Source: Coprobacter secundus (GTDB lineage Bacteria; Bacteroidota; Bacteroidia; Bacteroidales; Coprobacteraceae). Taken from it: 64,000 nucleotides of DNA. Both the position numbers and the translations under genes were made by a program. The number at the start of each line of letters is the position of its first letter. The stretch's first letter is position 1. The stretch lies in assembly GCA_000803105.1 (NCBI GenBank), contig JTDA01000017.1, forward strand, positions 26,438 through 90,437. Reading direction: 5' to 3'. The notes below the pieces were generated by a model that made no database searches, had not been told where the DNA came from, and saw only the letters and a list, made by a program, of their open reading frames with translations. Below, in pieces: positions 8,320 to 17,553 of this stretch.

Positions 8320-9489
8320 TTATTCTGAACAAAGAGTATGGCTGAGTATCATCATTCGAGGAATATGGAAAGGACCTTTAAAAAGATTCCCTTTTGCTGG
8401 TTGGGCAATTGAGCCATCTCGGTGTAGATATCCATACCATTCACCATATTCTTTGTCCGGAAAATGAGAATATGTCCATTCGCTGATTTGTTTGTGCATT
8501 GATAAATATTTTTCATCATAAGAGGCTCGGTAAGCATAAAGTGTTGCAATGATAGCTTCAGTTTGTGGCCACCAAAATTTCATGTCTTGGGAATAATCTT
8601 GTGAAGGAAAATTTTTGCAGTCACGAAAGTTAATGATACCTCCATATTCTTTATCCCATCCCCAAGACCATGACCAATCAAGAATTTGAAGCCCCAAAGA
8701 TATCAGATCTTTATTCCAGTTGCGAAATTTAGCTTCTTCCAAGATAAACCATGCCGTTTCAATGCAATGGCCGGGATTGATTGTCCGTCCGTTGCATGTG
8801 TCAATGAATTCCCCGTTTGGCCCGACCATTTCAAGCAAAGCATTAAATTCTGGATGGATAAAGTATGTTCGGATAGCTGATATGGATTCCTCTATCTGTT
8901 GGTCTAGTACCGGATCTGGAATGGCTGCACGGATGCGAGATGCTGTGTTTATGAGAATCATAGTTATAGAATGACCTTGAGCTTGCAAAGTTGGTAGATA
9001 TTTAGGCTCTAAAAATCCCGGGGTAGATAGGAATCTTTTGATGCGCATAAATAGCTCTAAAGCTTTTGTTGCATATTCTTTTTCTCCAGATGCAATGGCG
9101 TATTCAGACATCGCAATAGCAGCGAAACATTCAGAAAATACATAGCGTCGTTGGCGAAGAGGAATTCCATCTTCTGTTACTTCGAAATATAGATGTCCAT
9201 GAGCATCTATACAATGGGCTTCGATGAAGTCTATGCAACTTTTTGATGCGGCTAACCAGTCTGGATTTTTTTCTATGTAATTGTAAGCATAAGCAGCGAT
9301 AAATCCAAAACGTCCTTGGAACCATACAGATTTAGTTGTATCCATTAAACGACCCTCTCGGTCAAGGCATGTATATATGCCACCATATTTATGATCAAGA
9401 CCATACTTTAGCCAGAAAGGCATAATATTTTCTGTAAGATCTTTCCGATAGATTGCTGCCCATGATTTTAAATAATCTGTAGCTTTCAT
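8320..9489 (-). CDS. AGE family N-acylglucosamine 2-epimerase
   Basis: This 389-residue (alpha/alpha)6-barrel protein matches the AGE family, which interconverts ManNAc and GlcNAc. Visible conserved parts are WFQGRFGFIAAYAYN (about residues 36-50), HCIETAWFILEEA (about 242-254) with the catalytic His/Glu, WWPQTEAIIA, and the C-terminal FKGPFHIPRMM with the second catalytic His. Bacteroides fragilis uses an AGE-type enzyme (NanE) instead of the NanE/NanK route, and the neighbour lyase gene supports the same role here. The product GlcNAc would then be phosphorylated by a ROK kinase. It lies 12 bases after the lyase gene. Confidence 0.93.
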   Translation of the reverse strand: MKATDYLKSWAAIYRKDLTENIMPFWLKYGLDHKYGGIYTCLDREGRLMDTTKSVWFQGRFGFIAAYAYNYIEKNPDWLAASKSCIDFIEAHCIDAHGHLYFEVTEDGIPLRQRRYVFSECFAAIAMSEYAIASGEKEYATKALELFMRIKRFLSTPGFLEPKYLPTLQAQGHSITMILINTASRIRAAIPDPVLDQQIEESISAIRTYFIHPEFNALLEMVGPNGEFIDTCNGRTINPGHCIETAWFILEEAKFRNWNKDLISLGLQILDWSWSWGWDKEYGGIINFRDCKNFPSQDYSQDMKFWWPQTEAIIATLYAYRASYDEKYLSMHKQISEWTYSHFPDKEYGEWYGYLHRDGSIAQPAKGNLFKGPFHIPRMMILSHTLCSE

Positions 9490-9501
9490 AATGTGTGAGA
9501 T

Positions 9502-10419
9502 TTAAAATTTGTTACAGCGTTCAAAAAAGTTTATTGCTTCGAGTTCTGCTTTCATTTTGATTTCTTCTTCGTCTGTCATGTTTTGAAATGGAGTTCGGTT
9601 TTTGCCTAAGTCTAAGCCTATGAGTTTCATTATGCGCTTGCCTCCTACAATATTGCCACGGAAATGGCAAATAATATTGATTACTTCTTGAGCAAAATTT
9701 TGGTGTTCACGAGCTAAGTCTAAGTTCCCGTTTTTCCAAGCTTCTATGATGCCTACCAATTCTTTTCCATTATAGTTGGTTGTTCCTCCAATTCCACCTT
9801 GAGCTCCCCCCATGGCTAAGCAGGGGAGAATGGTCTCGTCTTGTCCATGTAGCATGTCATACTTGCCATTTTTGTAAAGGCGGCATTGATTGTATTCATA
9901 CAGGCTTTCGAATGTATATTTGATACCAGCAAAATTAGGTATTCGCCCGTCTACTTCTTCAAGTAATTTAATCATAGGTAAAAAGGCTCCGTTGAAGGCT
10001 GGGATGTGGTAGTAATAAAAAGGAAGCGTTGGAGCACTTGTTGCAATTTCTTCGATATATTTTACTAATTCTTCAATACGTCCGATTTTTGGGAAAGGAG
10101 GAGCCATTGCTCCGATACCCCAAGCTCCTATTTTTTGTGCATGTTCGGCTAATATTTGGCTGGATTTTACACAACAGCTACCGACATGTACAATTACTTT
10201 AAAGTTCTTGGGTACTACAGCTATCCAACGTTCGGCAAGTTTCATGCGTTCTTTTTCGGTCAGCATATACCCTTCTCCAGATGAACCGTTAATAAATACA
10301 CCCTGTAATCCATTCTTTTGTAACATTTTAGCATAAGCTTCAATAGGTTCATAATTTACATCTCCATTCTCATAAAATGGTGTAAATGGAGCATCTATTA
10401 ATCCGATAATTTTTTCCAT
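9502..10419 (-). CDS. nanA: N-acetylneuraminate lyase
   Basis: This 305-residue TIM-barrel protein of the DHDPS/NAL family cleaves N-acetylneuraminic acid to ManNAc and pyruvate. It shows the GSSGEGYMLTEKER carboxylate-binding loop (about residues 46-59), the catalytic Tyr in PFYYYHIPA (about 134-142) and the Schiff-base Lys in FAGIKYTF (about 167-174). The GGAQGGIGGTTNY stretch is also typical of the lyase branch. It lies between the MFS transporter gene (26 bases upstream) and the epimerase. The alternative, dihydrodipicolinate synthase, is made unlikely by these neighbours. Confidence 0.95.
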   Translation of the reverse strand: MEKIIGLIDAPFTPFYENGDVNYEPIEAYAKMLQKNGLQGVFINGSSGEGYMLTEKERMKLAERWIAVVPKNFKVIVHVGSCCVKSSQILAEHAQKIGAWGIGAMAPPFPKIGRIEELVKYIEEIATSAPTLPFYYYHIPAFNGAFLPMIKLLEEVDGRIPNFAGIKYTFESLYEYNQCRLYKNGKYDMLHGQDETILPCLAMGGAQGGIGGTTNYNGKELVGIIEAWKNGNLDLAREHQNFAQEVINIICHFRGNIVGGKRIMKLIGLDLGKNRTPFQNMTDEEEIKMKAELEAINFFERCNKF

Positions 10420-10445
10420 AGTTATAATTATTATATTTTGTTATT

Positions 10446-11696
10446 TTATTTCATATTGTCTGTTTGGGGACGTAAAAAATATAATTGAAGGAATACTGCA
10501 GCGACAACAATTACACTTAACATTGCAAATCCTTGCCCAAGGCTTCCGTTGTCGGACCATTTCCCGAGTAGTTCTGTTACAGCAGCTCCTGCAAAAACTC
10601 CAATCATATTCATTATTCCATATGCAGTACTGCGATATTTAGTGGAAACGAATTGACAAAGAATAGGCATGTTATTGGCATCAAAAATACCAAAACCTAT
10701 GCCGAAGAGAAGTCCAGCCCCGATAACAGCAATGAGGTTGTGTCCGAATCCTAATAATAATAAGGCTGGGATAGTTAGACCTAAGCCGATGGCTCCAGTA
10801 TAAATACGCCCTCGTATATTTTTCTGTACCCAACGATCCGAGAGAATACCCCCGAAAATAACACCTATAAAAGAAGAAAAAGCGATAGTTATAGTGGATA
10901 ATGGACCCGCTTGGGACATTGGGATATTTAGATTTTCTGCAAACAATGTCGGCAACCAATTTTTTGTTGCCCAACCAGGTAGACTGGGAGCTGCAAAATA
11001 GAATAGAATAATCCAAAAAGCCCAAGAAGAAAACAAAATACTTATACCAGCCAGAAGTGTTGTTTTTTTGAGTTCAGAATTTCTTTTTGTTTCTATTTCT
11101 TTTGCCAGAATATGAGTGGGATTTTCATGTAATAATACTATTAATATCAATGAGTAAATAATCCCGATAATTCCAAACCACTGAAAAGTCGATTGCCATG
11201 AAAACATGGCTGCGGCTGTTGCTCCGAATCCTCCTATAGCTTGCCCAACATAAAGACCTGTCATGTGTATTCCTATTGCCAAAGATCGAGATTTGTCACG
11301 ATGCCAATCAGCTATGAGAGAAAGAGCAGATGGAATATAAAGTGCTTCGCTGATTCCCATTATAGCCCGGAGCCAATAAAGCTCATTATATGATTTTGCA
11401 TATCCCATTAAGAAAGTAACAGCGGACCAGACAAAGAGGCTGCCAACAATAAGCCATTTCCGACTAAATCGATCTGCTATCATCCCTGCAATTGGGCTCA
11501 TAAATCCGTAAATCCATAGAAAAATGGCCATCAATGCTCCGAATGCTTCTGCCTTGTTTAGTTCCGTAATGTCTATTTTCATAGAAGCTTGCATAGTAGA
11601 GAGCATTTGCCTGTCCATATAATTAAGCAAAGCTACTACCCATAGTAAGCTTACTACTATCCAAGGATAAATACTTTTGTTTCTCATTGGTATCAT
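10446..11696 (-). CDS. nanT: MFS transporter, probable sialic acid importer
   Basis: This 416-residue protein has about 12 hydrophobic segments and the MFS loop motif between helices 2 and 3 (GMIADRFSRKW, about residues 72-82). It resembles the hexuronate/sialate (ACS/ExuT) branch of MFS carriers. It is the first gene of the operon with the lyase and epimerase. This suggests uptake of N-acetylneuraminate across the inner membrane, as with NanT of B. fragilis. The substrate is inferred from context. The longest start is MIPMRNKSIYPW; MRNKSIYPW (residue 4) is also possible. Confidence 0.88.
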   Translation of the reverse strand: MIPMRNKSIYPWIVVSLLWVVALLNYMDRQMLSTMQASMKIDITELNKAEAFGALMAIFLWIYGFMSPIAGMIADRFSRKWLIVGSLFVWSAVTFLMGYAKSYNELYWLRAIMGISEALYIPSALSLIADWHRDKSRSLAIGIHMTGLYVGQAIGGFGATAAAMFSWQSTFQWFGIIGIIYSLILIVLLHENPTHILAKEIETKRNSELKKTTLLAGISILFSSWAFWIILFYFAAPSLPGWATKNWLPTLFAENLNIPMSQAGPLSTITIAFSSFIGVIFGGILSDRWVQKNIRGRIYTGAIGLGLTIPALLLLGFGHNLIAVIGAGLLFGIGFGIFDANNMPILCQFVSTKYRSTAYGIMNMIGVFAGAAVTELLGKWSDNGSLGQGFAMLSVIVVAAVFLQLYFLRPQTDNMK

Positions 11697-11725
11697 ATAT
11701 AAATTAATAATTTAAATTTTGATGG

Positions 11726-11733
11726 CAAAAATA
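11726..11733 (-). promoter_or_regulatory. Putative -7 box of the nan operon
   Basis: On the minus strand TATTTTTG matches TAnnTTTG and lies 30 bases before the transporter start codon. No clear -33 element is present, which would fit an activator-dependent promoter. Confidence 0.4.
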
Positions 11734-12042
11734 ATAAATATATTTATTATATATTGCATTTTTTATGATATAACGAATAATATTATTGTTAAAGTACTTT
11801 ATTGAATAATAGCGAAGAGAGATTTTTGAAAGACTTAAAATAATTTGTGGGCCTAATTGTTTTTTAGGAGATTAAAATTGCTATGGAATAAAAAAACTAT
11901 ACTGTTTTTATTGGTTTCTAATTGTATTTATGTTTTTATTATATTGTATATCAATATATTATGTATTTGGACATAATACAGTTTTATGCACTTTTTTTGT
12001 ATTAAAAAATGATAAATACTGTGAACTTAACGGAGTAAAAGC

Positions 12043-12072
12043 TTGTTATGTTTGATAAGTAATATATCTTTG
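12043..12072 (+). promoter_or_regulatory. Promoter of TolC-HlyD-permease operon
   Basis: TTG (12043-12045), 19 bases, then TATCTTTG (12065-12072) is a full Bacteroidetes consensus. The leader to the ATG is about 120 bases and holds a dyad. Confidence 0.65.
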
Positions 12073-12131
12073 CAGCATGTGAAAAGATAGGGCTGTGAAG
12101 TCGCTATTTTTTTTAAAGAAAAAAGATTGTT

Positions 12132-12148
12132 TATGCAATTATTGCATA
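12132..12148. promoter_or_regulatory. 17-base dyad in efflux operon leader
   Basis: TATGCAAT-T-ATTGCATA is a perfect dyad about 60 bases after the promoter. It could be an operator for a dimeric repressor or a small leader hairpin. No regulator gene is adjacent. Confidence 0.4.
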
Positions 12149-12200
12149 GATTATTTTTAAAGAAAAAGAAGATAAAACATTATCTTAAAAGAAGAGCAGA

Positions 12201-13637
12201 ATGAAAAAATTAATCTCCCTCTGTTTGCTGACTGCAATAAGCAGTACTGCTATTTCACAACAAGTTTTTACGCTTGATTCTTGTAGGAATATGGCGTTGA
12301 ATAATAATAAGCAAATACGTATTGCCGAAGAAAAGATTAAAGCAGCTGGTTATGAGAAAAAGTCAGCATTTGCTAACTATTTACCAGGGATTGATGTGAT
12401 GGGTACTTATATGTACAATTCTAAAGAGATTTCATTGTTGAGTAAAGACCAAAAAGCTGAGTTGTCTCAATTAGGAACACAAGCTGCTAATGCTGTGCAA
12501 GGAGTGATTCCTCCACCTTATGAAACTATACTTGGACCTATGTTATCTGGGTTAGTTGCTCCGTTAAATGCTGTCGGGGGATCTTTGGTTGACGCATTAC
12601 GGACAAATACCACAAATGTTTTTGCCGGAGCAGTGACGATAACTCAGCCTTTGTATATGGGAGGAAAAATCAGGGCATATAATCAGATAACCAAGTATGC
12701 TGAAAAATTAGCTCAGTCTCAAAAAAATACGGCCGTAAAAGATTTAATTTTTAAAGTAGATGAAGCTTATTGGCAGGTAGTTTCGTTGGTTTATAAGAAA
12801 AAATTAGCTGAGAGTTATGTAAGTCTTTTGGATACTTTAAATAATAATGTTCAGGAGATGATTCATGAAGGTGTGGCGACGAAATCGGATGGACTTACGG
12901 TCGCAGTAAAATTGAATGAGGCGCAGATAACCTTGACGAAAGTTGACAATGGATTAAGCTTGTCTAAAATGTTGCTGGCTCAAATGTGTGGTTTACCGGT
13001 CGATTTGCAATATAACTTGGCCGATGAAAATTCTTCTCCTCAGGTAGAATTGGTTCCACAAGCATTTAATATGGATGAGGTATATGCTCACCGTAGTGAA
13101 ATACATAGTTTGACATTAGCTACTGATATTTATAAATACAAGCAGCGAGTAGCTTTATCTTCTATGTTGCCTAATTTAGCTTTAACGGGAAACTATATAT
13201 TTTCTAATCCAAATGTTTTCAATAGTTTTGAGAATAAACTATCAGGTATGTTTAGTGTTGGTGTAGTTTTAAAGATTCCGATTTTCCATTGGGGAAAAGA
13301 TTATTATAAAGTTAAAGCTGCAAAAACAGAGCGGAATATAGCGATGTTAAATCTGGAAGATGCAAAAGAAAAGATAGAGTTACAAGTAAATCAAGCTTCA
13401 TTTAAGGTAAATGAGGCAAATAAAAAGTTGGAGATGACTCGTAAAAATATGGAAAAGGCTGAGGAGAACCTACGGAATGCTCAATACGGCTTTGAAGAAG
13501 GTGTGATGACTACTGATAATGTATTGGAAGCACAAACGGCATGGTTACAAGCTGAATCAGAGAAAATAGATGCAGAGATAGATGTACGTTTATGTAATGT
13601 GTATTTGTCTAAAGCCCTAGGAATAATGAATAAATAG
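12201..13637 (+). CDS. TolC-family outer membrane efflux protein
   Basis: This 478-residue protein has a signal peptide (about residues 1-19, ending TAISSTAISQ) and two repeats of the outer membrane efflux protein fold, beginning VFTLDSCRNMALNNNKQIR, a classical OEP start. TolC proteins form trimeric channels through the outer membrane and periplasm and receive substrate from a membrane fusion protein and an inner membrane pump. It is the first gene of a four-gene set with HlyD and two ABC-2 permeases, so a tripartite exporter is expected. The C-terminal repeat contains the usual VLEAQTAWLQAES stretch. Confidence 0.93.
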   Translation: MKKLISLCLLTAISSTAISQQVFTLDSCRNMALNNNKQIRIAEEKIKAAGYEKKSAFANYLPGIDVMGTYMYNSKEISLLSKDQKAELSQLGTQAANAVQGVIPPPYETILGPMLSGLVAPLNAVGGSLVDALRTNTTNVFAGAVTITQPLYMGGKIRAYNQITKYAEKLAQSQKNTAVKDLIFKVDEAYWQVVSLVYKKKLAESYVSLLDTLNNNVQEMIHEGVATKSDGLTVAVKLNEAQITLTKVDNGLSLSKMLLAQMCGLPVDLQYNLADENSSPQVELVPQAFNMDEVYAHRSEIHSLTLATDIYKYKQRVALSSMLPNLALTGNYIFSNPNVFNSFENKLSGMFSVGVVLKIPIFHWGKDYYKVKAAKTERNIAMLNLEDAKEKIELQVNQASFKVNEANKKLEMTRKNMEKAEENLRNAQYGFEEGVMTTDNVLEAQTAWLQAESEKIDAEIDVRLCNVYLSKALGIMNK

Positions 13638-13673
13638 AAAAAAAGAATATAATAATAGAAAAAAATAGAAACA

Positions 13674-14672
13674 ATGGATACTCCGGAAAGAAAAAAAGAA
13701 AAAAGTCTGGCTATAGGTCTGGTTGGGCTGATAATTGTCATTGTTATTTTAGCTCTTATTGGCTTTTTTATGTTAGAGCCAAAACCTGAAATTATTCAAG
13801 GACAGGCAGAAGCTACACAGGTTCGTGTTTCTGGTAAGTTGCCAGGGCGTGTTGCCGAATTTATGGTACAAGAAGGCCAGCAAGTTCATATGGGTGATAC
13901 TTTAGTTCGTATTTTTTCTTCTGATGCAGAGGCGAAGTTGATGCAAGCAACAGCGATGGAGAATGTATATAAAGCTCAGAATCAAAAAGTAGATAAAGGT
14001 TCTCGTATTGAAGTTATTAATTCTGCTCATGATATGTGGCAAAAAGCTATTGCAGGATTGGAGATTGCGAAGAAATCTTATGATCGGGTACAGGCTCTTT
14101 ATAATAAAGGGGTGGTTTCTGCCCAAAAGAGAGATGAAGCAGAAGCCAATTATAAAGCTATGCAAGCGACGGAAAGAGCTGCTCGTTCTCAATATGAAAT
14201 GGCAAAGCGAGGAGCACAAATAGAAGATAAAGATGCTGCGGCAGCAATGGTAGAAGTTGCAAAAAGTGGGGTAGCACAGGTTGAATCGGTGTTGGCTGAT
14301 TCTTATCTTACGGCACCGATTGATGGTGAGATTTCTGATATTTTCCCGAATGTTGGAGAATTAGTTGGACAAGGGGCTCCTATTATGAACGTTTTAGATT
14401 TAAGTAAAATGTGGGTAACATTTAATGTTCGGGAAGAATTATTGAAAGACTTAACAATGGGAAAAGAGTTAAAAGCAATTATTCCTGCATTAGGAAATAA
14501 AGAGGTAATATTAAAGATTTACTATATTAAAGATATGGGGTCTTATGCTGTGTGGCGTGCTACAAAAGTTACGGGTCAATATGATGCTAAAACATTCCAA
14601 ATTAAGGCTCGTCCAGTACAGGCTATCAAAGACTTGAGGCCGGGAATGTCTGTATTGATAAAAGAAAAATGA
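13674..14672 (+). CDS. HlyD-family membrane fusion protein
   Basis: This 332-residue protein has an N-terminal membrane anchor (about residues 14-33), a lipoyl-like half motif (VRVSGKLPGRVAEFMVQEGQ, about 45-64), a helical hairpin (about 80-185) and the second lipoyl half (APIDGEISDIFPNVGELVGQ, about 210-230) followed by a beta-barrel domain. It is a periplasmic adaptor that links inner membrane pump and TolC. It lies 36 bases after the TolC gene. The domain layout is like EmrA/YhiI-type adaptors used with ABC-2 permeases. Confidence 0.92.
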   Translation: MDTPERKKEKSLAIGLVGLIIVIVILALIGFFMLEPKPEIIQGQAEATQVRVSGKLPGRVAEFMVQEGQQVHMGDTLVRIFSSDAEAKLMQATAMENVYKAQNQKVDKGSRIEVINSAHDMWQKAIAGLEIAKKSYDRVQALYNKGVVSAQKRDEAEANYKAMQATERAARSQYEMAKRGAQIEDKDAAAAMVEVAKSGVAQVESVLADSYLTAPIDGEISDIFPNVGELVGQGAPIMNVLDLSKMWVTFNVREELLKDLTMGKELKAIIPALGNKEVILKIYYIKDMGSYAVWRATKVTGQYDAKTFQIKARPVQAIKDLRPGMSVLIKEK

Positions 14673-14676
14673 ACAG

Positions 14677-15903
14677 TTGAGCTTTTCTGAAAAATTGAGA
14701 GAAGCAATAAAAAATATGAAAATGGTTGATTTAAGATCTGGGTTTAAAATCCTTGGGACAGTCATTGTTCGGGAATTGCATCGATTGGTATCCCGTCCGA
14801 TATATATATTGTGTCTGATTGTCGCACCTCTTATCAGTTGTATTTTTTTGCTGACATTGATGGATAAGGGATTGCCAGAAAGGTTACCGACGGCAGTCGT
14901 TGATCTTGACCATTCTACAGCTTCTAGAAATTTTATACGGCAACTTAATTCTCTTAGTTTGATACAAGTCGTAGAGCAGCCTAATAGTTTTACCGAAGCT
15001 CGTGAATCTTTACAAAGAGGTCAGATATATGGATTTTTGGTTATTCCAGAATCATTTGAGGCTAAAGCGATGGCTGGTAGGCAACCGGAATTATCTTTTT
15101 ACACAAATAATGGCTATTATATCCCGGGAGCGTTGCTTTATAAAGGGTTTAAAACTATGTCTGTGTTAGCTTCAGGGGCGATTGTTCAACAGACATTGTT
15201 AGCACATGGACAATATGGTTATGAAATAACTCCAAAGCTACAACCAATAGTTCCCGATGTACATGCGTTAGGAAATCCATGGTTAAATTATTCTGTTTAT
15301 CTTAATAATACATTTATTCCGGGGATGCTTCAGTTGCTTATTTTGTTAACTACAGTTTTTAGTATTGGTTCCGAGATAAAACATGGGACTTCGAGAGAGT
15401 GGCTGGCAAAATCTCATAATTCTATTATATTGGCGATAACAGGTAAATTATTACCACAAACGGTTATATTTTTTGTGGTAGGGGCTTTGTGCCAATCGTT
15501 GTTATATGGTTATTGGCACTTCCCTTTGCATAATGGAATATGGCCTATGTTGTCAGCCATGTTACTATTGGTAATAGCATCTCAGAGTTATGCTGTAATA
15601 ATGATGAGTATTGCCCCTTCTTTGCGTATTGGCTTAAGTATGGCTGGCCTGTTTGGAATTATATCTATTTCAATTACAGGTTTTTCATTTCCTGTACCGG
15701 CGATGTATTCTCCGTTTAGGTTGTTGACCAATATATTTCCGTTGCGGCATTATTTTTTGATTTATGCCGATCAAGCATTGAATGGAATACCTCTTTACTA
15801 TTCACGGATACAATATTTAGCTCTTTTTCTTTTTGCTTTAGCTTCATTGCCTTTGTTACCTCGGCTTAAGAAAGCTTTGCAAAGACAGATATATGTCCCA
15901 TAA
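14677..15903 (+). CDS. ABC-2 type transporter permease
   Basis: This 408-residue protein has one N-terminal transmembrane helix, a large periplasmic domain (about residues 60-210, with AVVDLDHSTASRNFIRQL) and five C-terminal helices, the layout of YhhJ/YbhR-type ABC-2 permeases. Start is uncertain. A TTG at 14677 gives the longest frame and an in-frame ATG lies at 14716. An ATG at 14669 overlaps the HlyD stop (ATGA) in the usual operon way but hits a stop after three codons in this sequence. The ATPase partner is not encoded in this cluster. Confidence 0.88.
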   Translation: MSFSEKLREAIKNMKMVDLRSGFKILGTVIVRELHRLVSRPIYILCLIVAPLISCIFLLTLMDKGLPERLPTAVVDLDHSTASRNFIRQLNSLSLIQVVEQPNSFTEARESLQRGQIYGFLVIPESFEAKAMAGRQPELSFYTNNGYYIPGALLYKGFKTMSVLASGAIVQQTLLAHGQYGYEITPKLQPIVPDVHALGNPWLNYSVYLNNTFIPGMLQLLILLTTVFSIGSEIKHGTSREWLAKSHNSIILAITGKLLPQTVIFFVVGALCQSLLYGYWHFPLHNGIWPMLSAMLLLVIASQSYAVIMMSIAPSLRIGLSMAGLFGIISISITGFSFPVPAMYSPFRLLTNIFPLRHYFLIYADQALNGIPLYYSRIQYLALFLFALASLPLLPRLKKALQRQIYVP

Positions 15904-15938
15904 TATAATCCGAAGTTTATATAGTAAAATTGATAAAA

Positions 15939-17177
15939 ATGAAAATATCAATATTAAAAGAGCAGTTAAAAACAGGTTTCCTGGATATATGTTATATCTG
16001 GAGAAAAGAATATATAACAGTTTTTCGAGATTTTGGAGCCTTGATATTTTTTCTGGCCTTACCTTTCGCTTATCCTCTCTTATATGCTTTGATTTATAAT
16101 CCGGAGGTTGTCAGAGATGTCCCAATGGTAGTTGTAGACAATGCCCGTACTCCATTGAGCCGAGAGTTAGCACGTAATATGGATGCATCCCCTAATGCTA
16201 AGATTGTATCATATTGTGCAAATATGGAAGAGGCGAAAGAGCTGATGTATCGAAAGGAGTGTTATGGGATTCTGCTAATTCCAGAAGATTTCAGTAAGAA
16301 ATTGGTTAGAGGAGAGCAAAGTCCCGTGATGTTCTATTCAGATATGAGTATTATGCTTAATTATAAAGGTTTTCTAATGGCGATTACTGATGTGACTATG
16401 GATTTAGGAGCTAAATTGCAAGTAGAGACTTTGGGAGGAGCAACTCCAGAGCAGATTAGTATGGCTACTTCTCCTGTTCCATATAGTTCTATTACTATGT
16501 ATAATCCAGAGTCTGGATTCGGATCTTTTTTAATACCTGCAATTTTAGTCCTTATATTACAGCAAAGTTTAGTTTTAGGGATAGGTCTTTTGGCCGGAGG
16601 AGTATATGAACATAAAAAGCTTCACCATTATTATTCCGGTCGAGAACGTATTCATAATAATATTATTCATATCGTTTTAGGTAAGGCTATATGTTATTAT
16701 AGTATATATATTGTACCTACAGTTTTTATATTGCATGTGGTTCCATGGATATTTAGTTTTCCACAAATAGGAAATCAGTGGGAAATATATGCATTTATGG
16801 CTCCTTTTTTATTTGCTTCGATCTTTTTTTCAATGACATTATCCGTATTTGTACGTGAACGAGAAACGTCATTTTTACTTTTTGTATTTACTTCTCTCTT
16901 ATTTTTGTTTATATCTGGTATTACGTGGCCTTATTATGCAATGCCTGAGTTTTGGAAAATTATAGGAACAATGATTCCTTCGACATGGGGTATTCAAGGA
17001 TTTGTAGGAATAAATACGGCCGGAGGTACAATTGATGATGTCCATGAGTCTTTTATTTGGTTATGGGTTCTAACAGGATTTTATTTTGTTACTACATGCT
17101 TAGTATATCGTTATCAAATTTATAAGGATAAAAAACGGGGTTTTAAAGGAAATTTAGTATTGACTGATGAAGTGTAA
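15939..17177 (+). CDS. ABC-2 type transporter permease (second subunit)
   Basis: This 412-residue protein has the same layout as its upstream neighbour: one N-terminal helix, a periplasmic domain (MVVVDNARTPLSRELARNM, about residues 65-83) and five C-terminal helices. The two probably form a heterodimeric inner membrane channel. The ATG at 15939 is preferred over the TTG at 15930 because it fits usual start use. The gene ends with a terminator 23 bases later, so the operon stops here without an ATP-binding subunit. Confidence 0.88.
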   Translation: MKISILKEQLKTGFLDICYIWRKEYITVFRDFGALIFFLALPFAYPLLYALIYNPEVVRDVPMVVVDNARTPLSRELARNMDASPNAKIVSYCANMEEAKELMYRKECYGILLIPEDFSKKLVRGEQSPVMFYSDMSIMLNYKGFLMAITDVTMDLGAKLQVETLGGATPEQISMATSPVPYSSITMYNPESGFGSFLIPAILVLILQQSLVLGIGLLAGGVYEHKKLHHYYSGRERIHNNIIHIVLGKAICYYSIYIVPTVFILHVVPWIFSFPQIGNQWEIYAFMAPFLFASIFFSMTLSVFVRERETSFLLFVFTSLLFLFISGITWPYYAMPEFWKIIGTMIPSTWGIQGFVGINTAGGTIDDVHESFIWLWVLTGFYFVTTCLVYRYQIYKDKKRGFKGNLVLTDEV

Positions 17178-17200
17178 CATAAAGAGAATGAATAAAAAGT

Positions 17201-17236
17201 AAAATCTCTATCCTATTCAGGGATGGAGATTTTTTA
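17201..17236 (+). terminator. Terminator of first efflux operon
   Basis: A 13-bp stem with one G-U pair (17201-17213 with 17221-17233), seven-base loop and T-run. Confidence 0.85.
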
Positions 17237-17322
17237 TGTGTGTTATATTTGATATACAAATATTTTTGCGTTACATTTATATTAAATTTTTTCAGTATGT
17301 TTTATCTTTTTGTTTAATTCTT

Positions 17323-17330
17323 TAACTTTG
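17323..17330 (+). promoter_or_regulatory. Putative -7 box before endonuclease cluster
   Basis: TAACTTTG matches TAnnTTTG and lies 43 bases before the truncated endonuclease start at 17374. Confidence 0.45.
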
Positions 17331-17373
17331 TTGTCTTGCTCCAAAATAAATAGTCTTTCTAAACCTGAATAGA

Positions 17374-17553
17374 ATGAAGAAATTTTTATGTATTATTATT
17401 GCAATGTTGGGTATTTGGGCAATATTAGCATTCTTCTATGTTCAAATTCCAGATTATTATCAAGATAGAACCGGGAAAAGGGGAGAAATATGGCAGAATG
17501 TATTATCTAAAGTAATATGCAAGGTTGGAAATGGTAGTAATTTCTATTTTTAA
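17374..17553 (+). pseudogene. Truncated endonuclease I paralogue (N-terminal remnant)
   Basis: This 59-codon frame (MKKFLCIIIAMLGIWAIL...) has a signal peptide followed by QIPDYYQDRTGKRGEIWQNV. The mature start lines up with those of the two downstream proteins: QAPANYYQSAIGKKERELK and QIPAGYYEGARGKSGAELK. After about 15 further residues the likeness ends and a stop follows. The nuclease domain is missing, so this is best read as the remnant of a third family member. A small secreted peptide is an alternative. Confidence 0.65.

Larger units (their letters stand above)
11697..12200. other. Divergent intergenic region between nan operon and efflux operon
   Basis: This 504-base AT-rich stretch has no supported gene. 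It holds a nan-side TATTTTTG box at the left, a consensus promoter for the efflux operon at 12043-12072, and a 17-base dyad at 12132-12148. The middle (about 11760-12000) is T/A-rich with no feature I can name. Confidence 0.6.
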
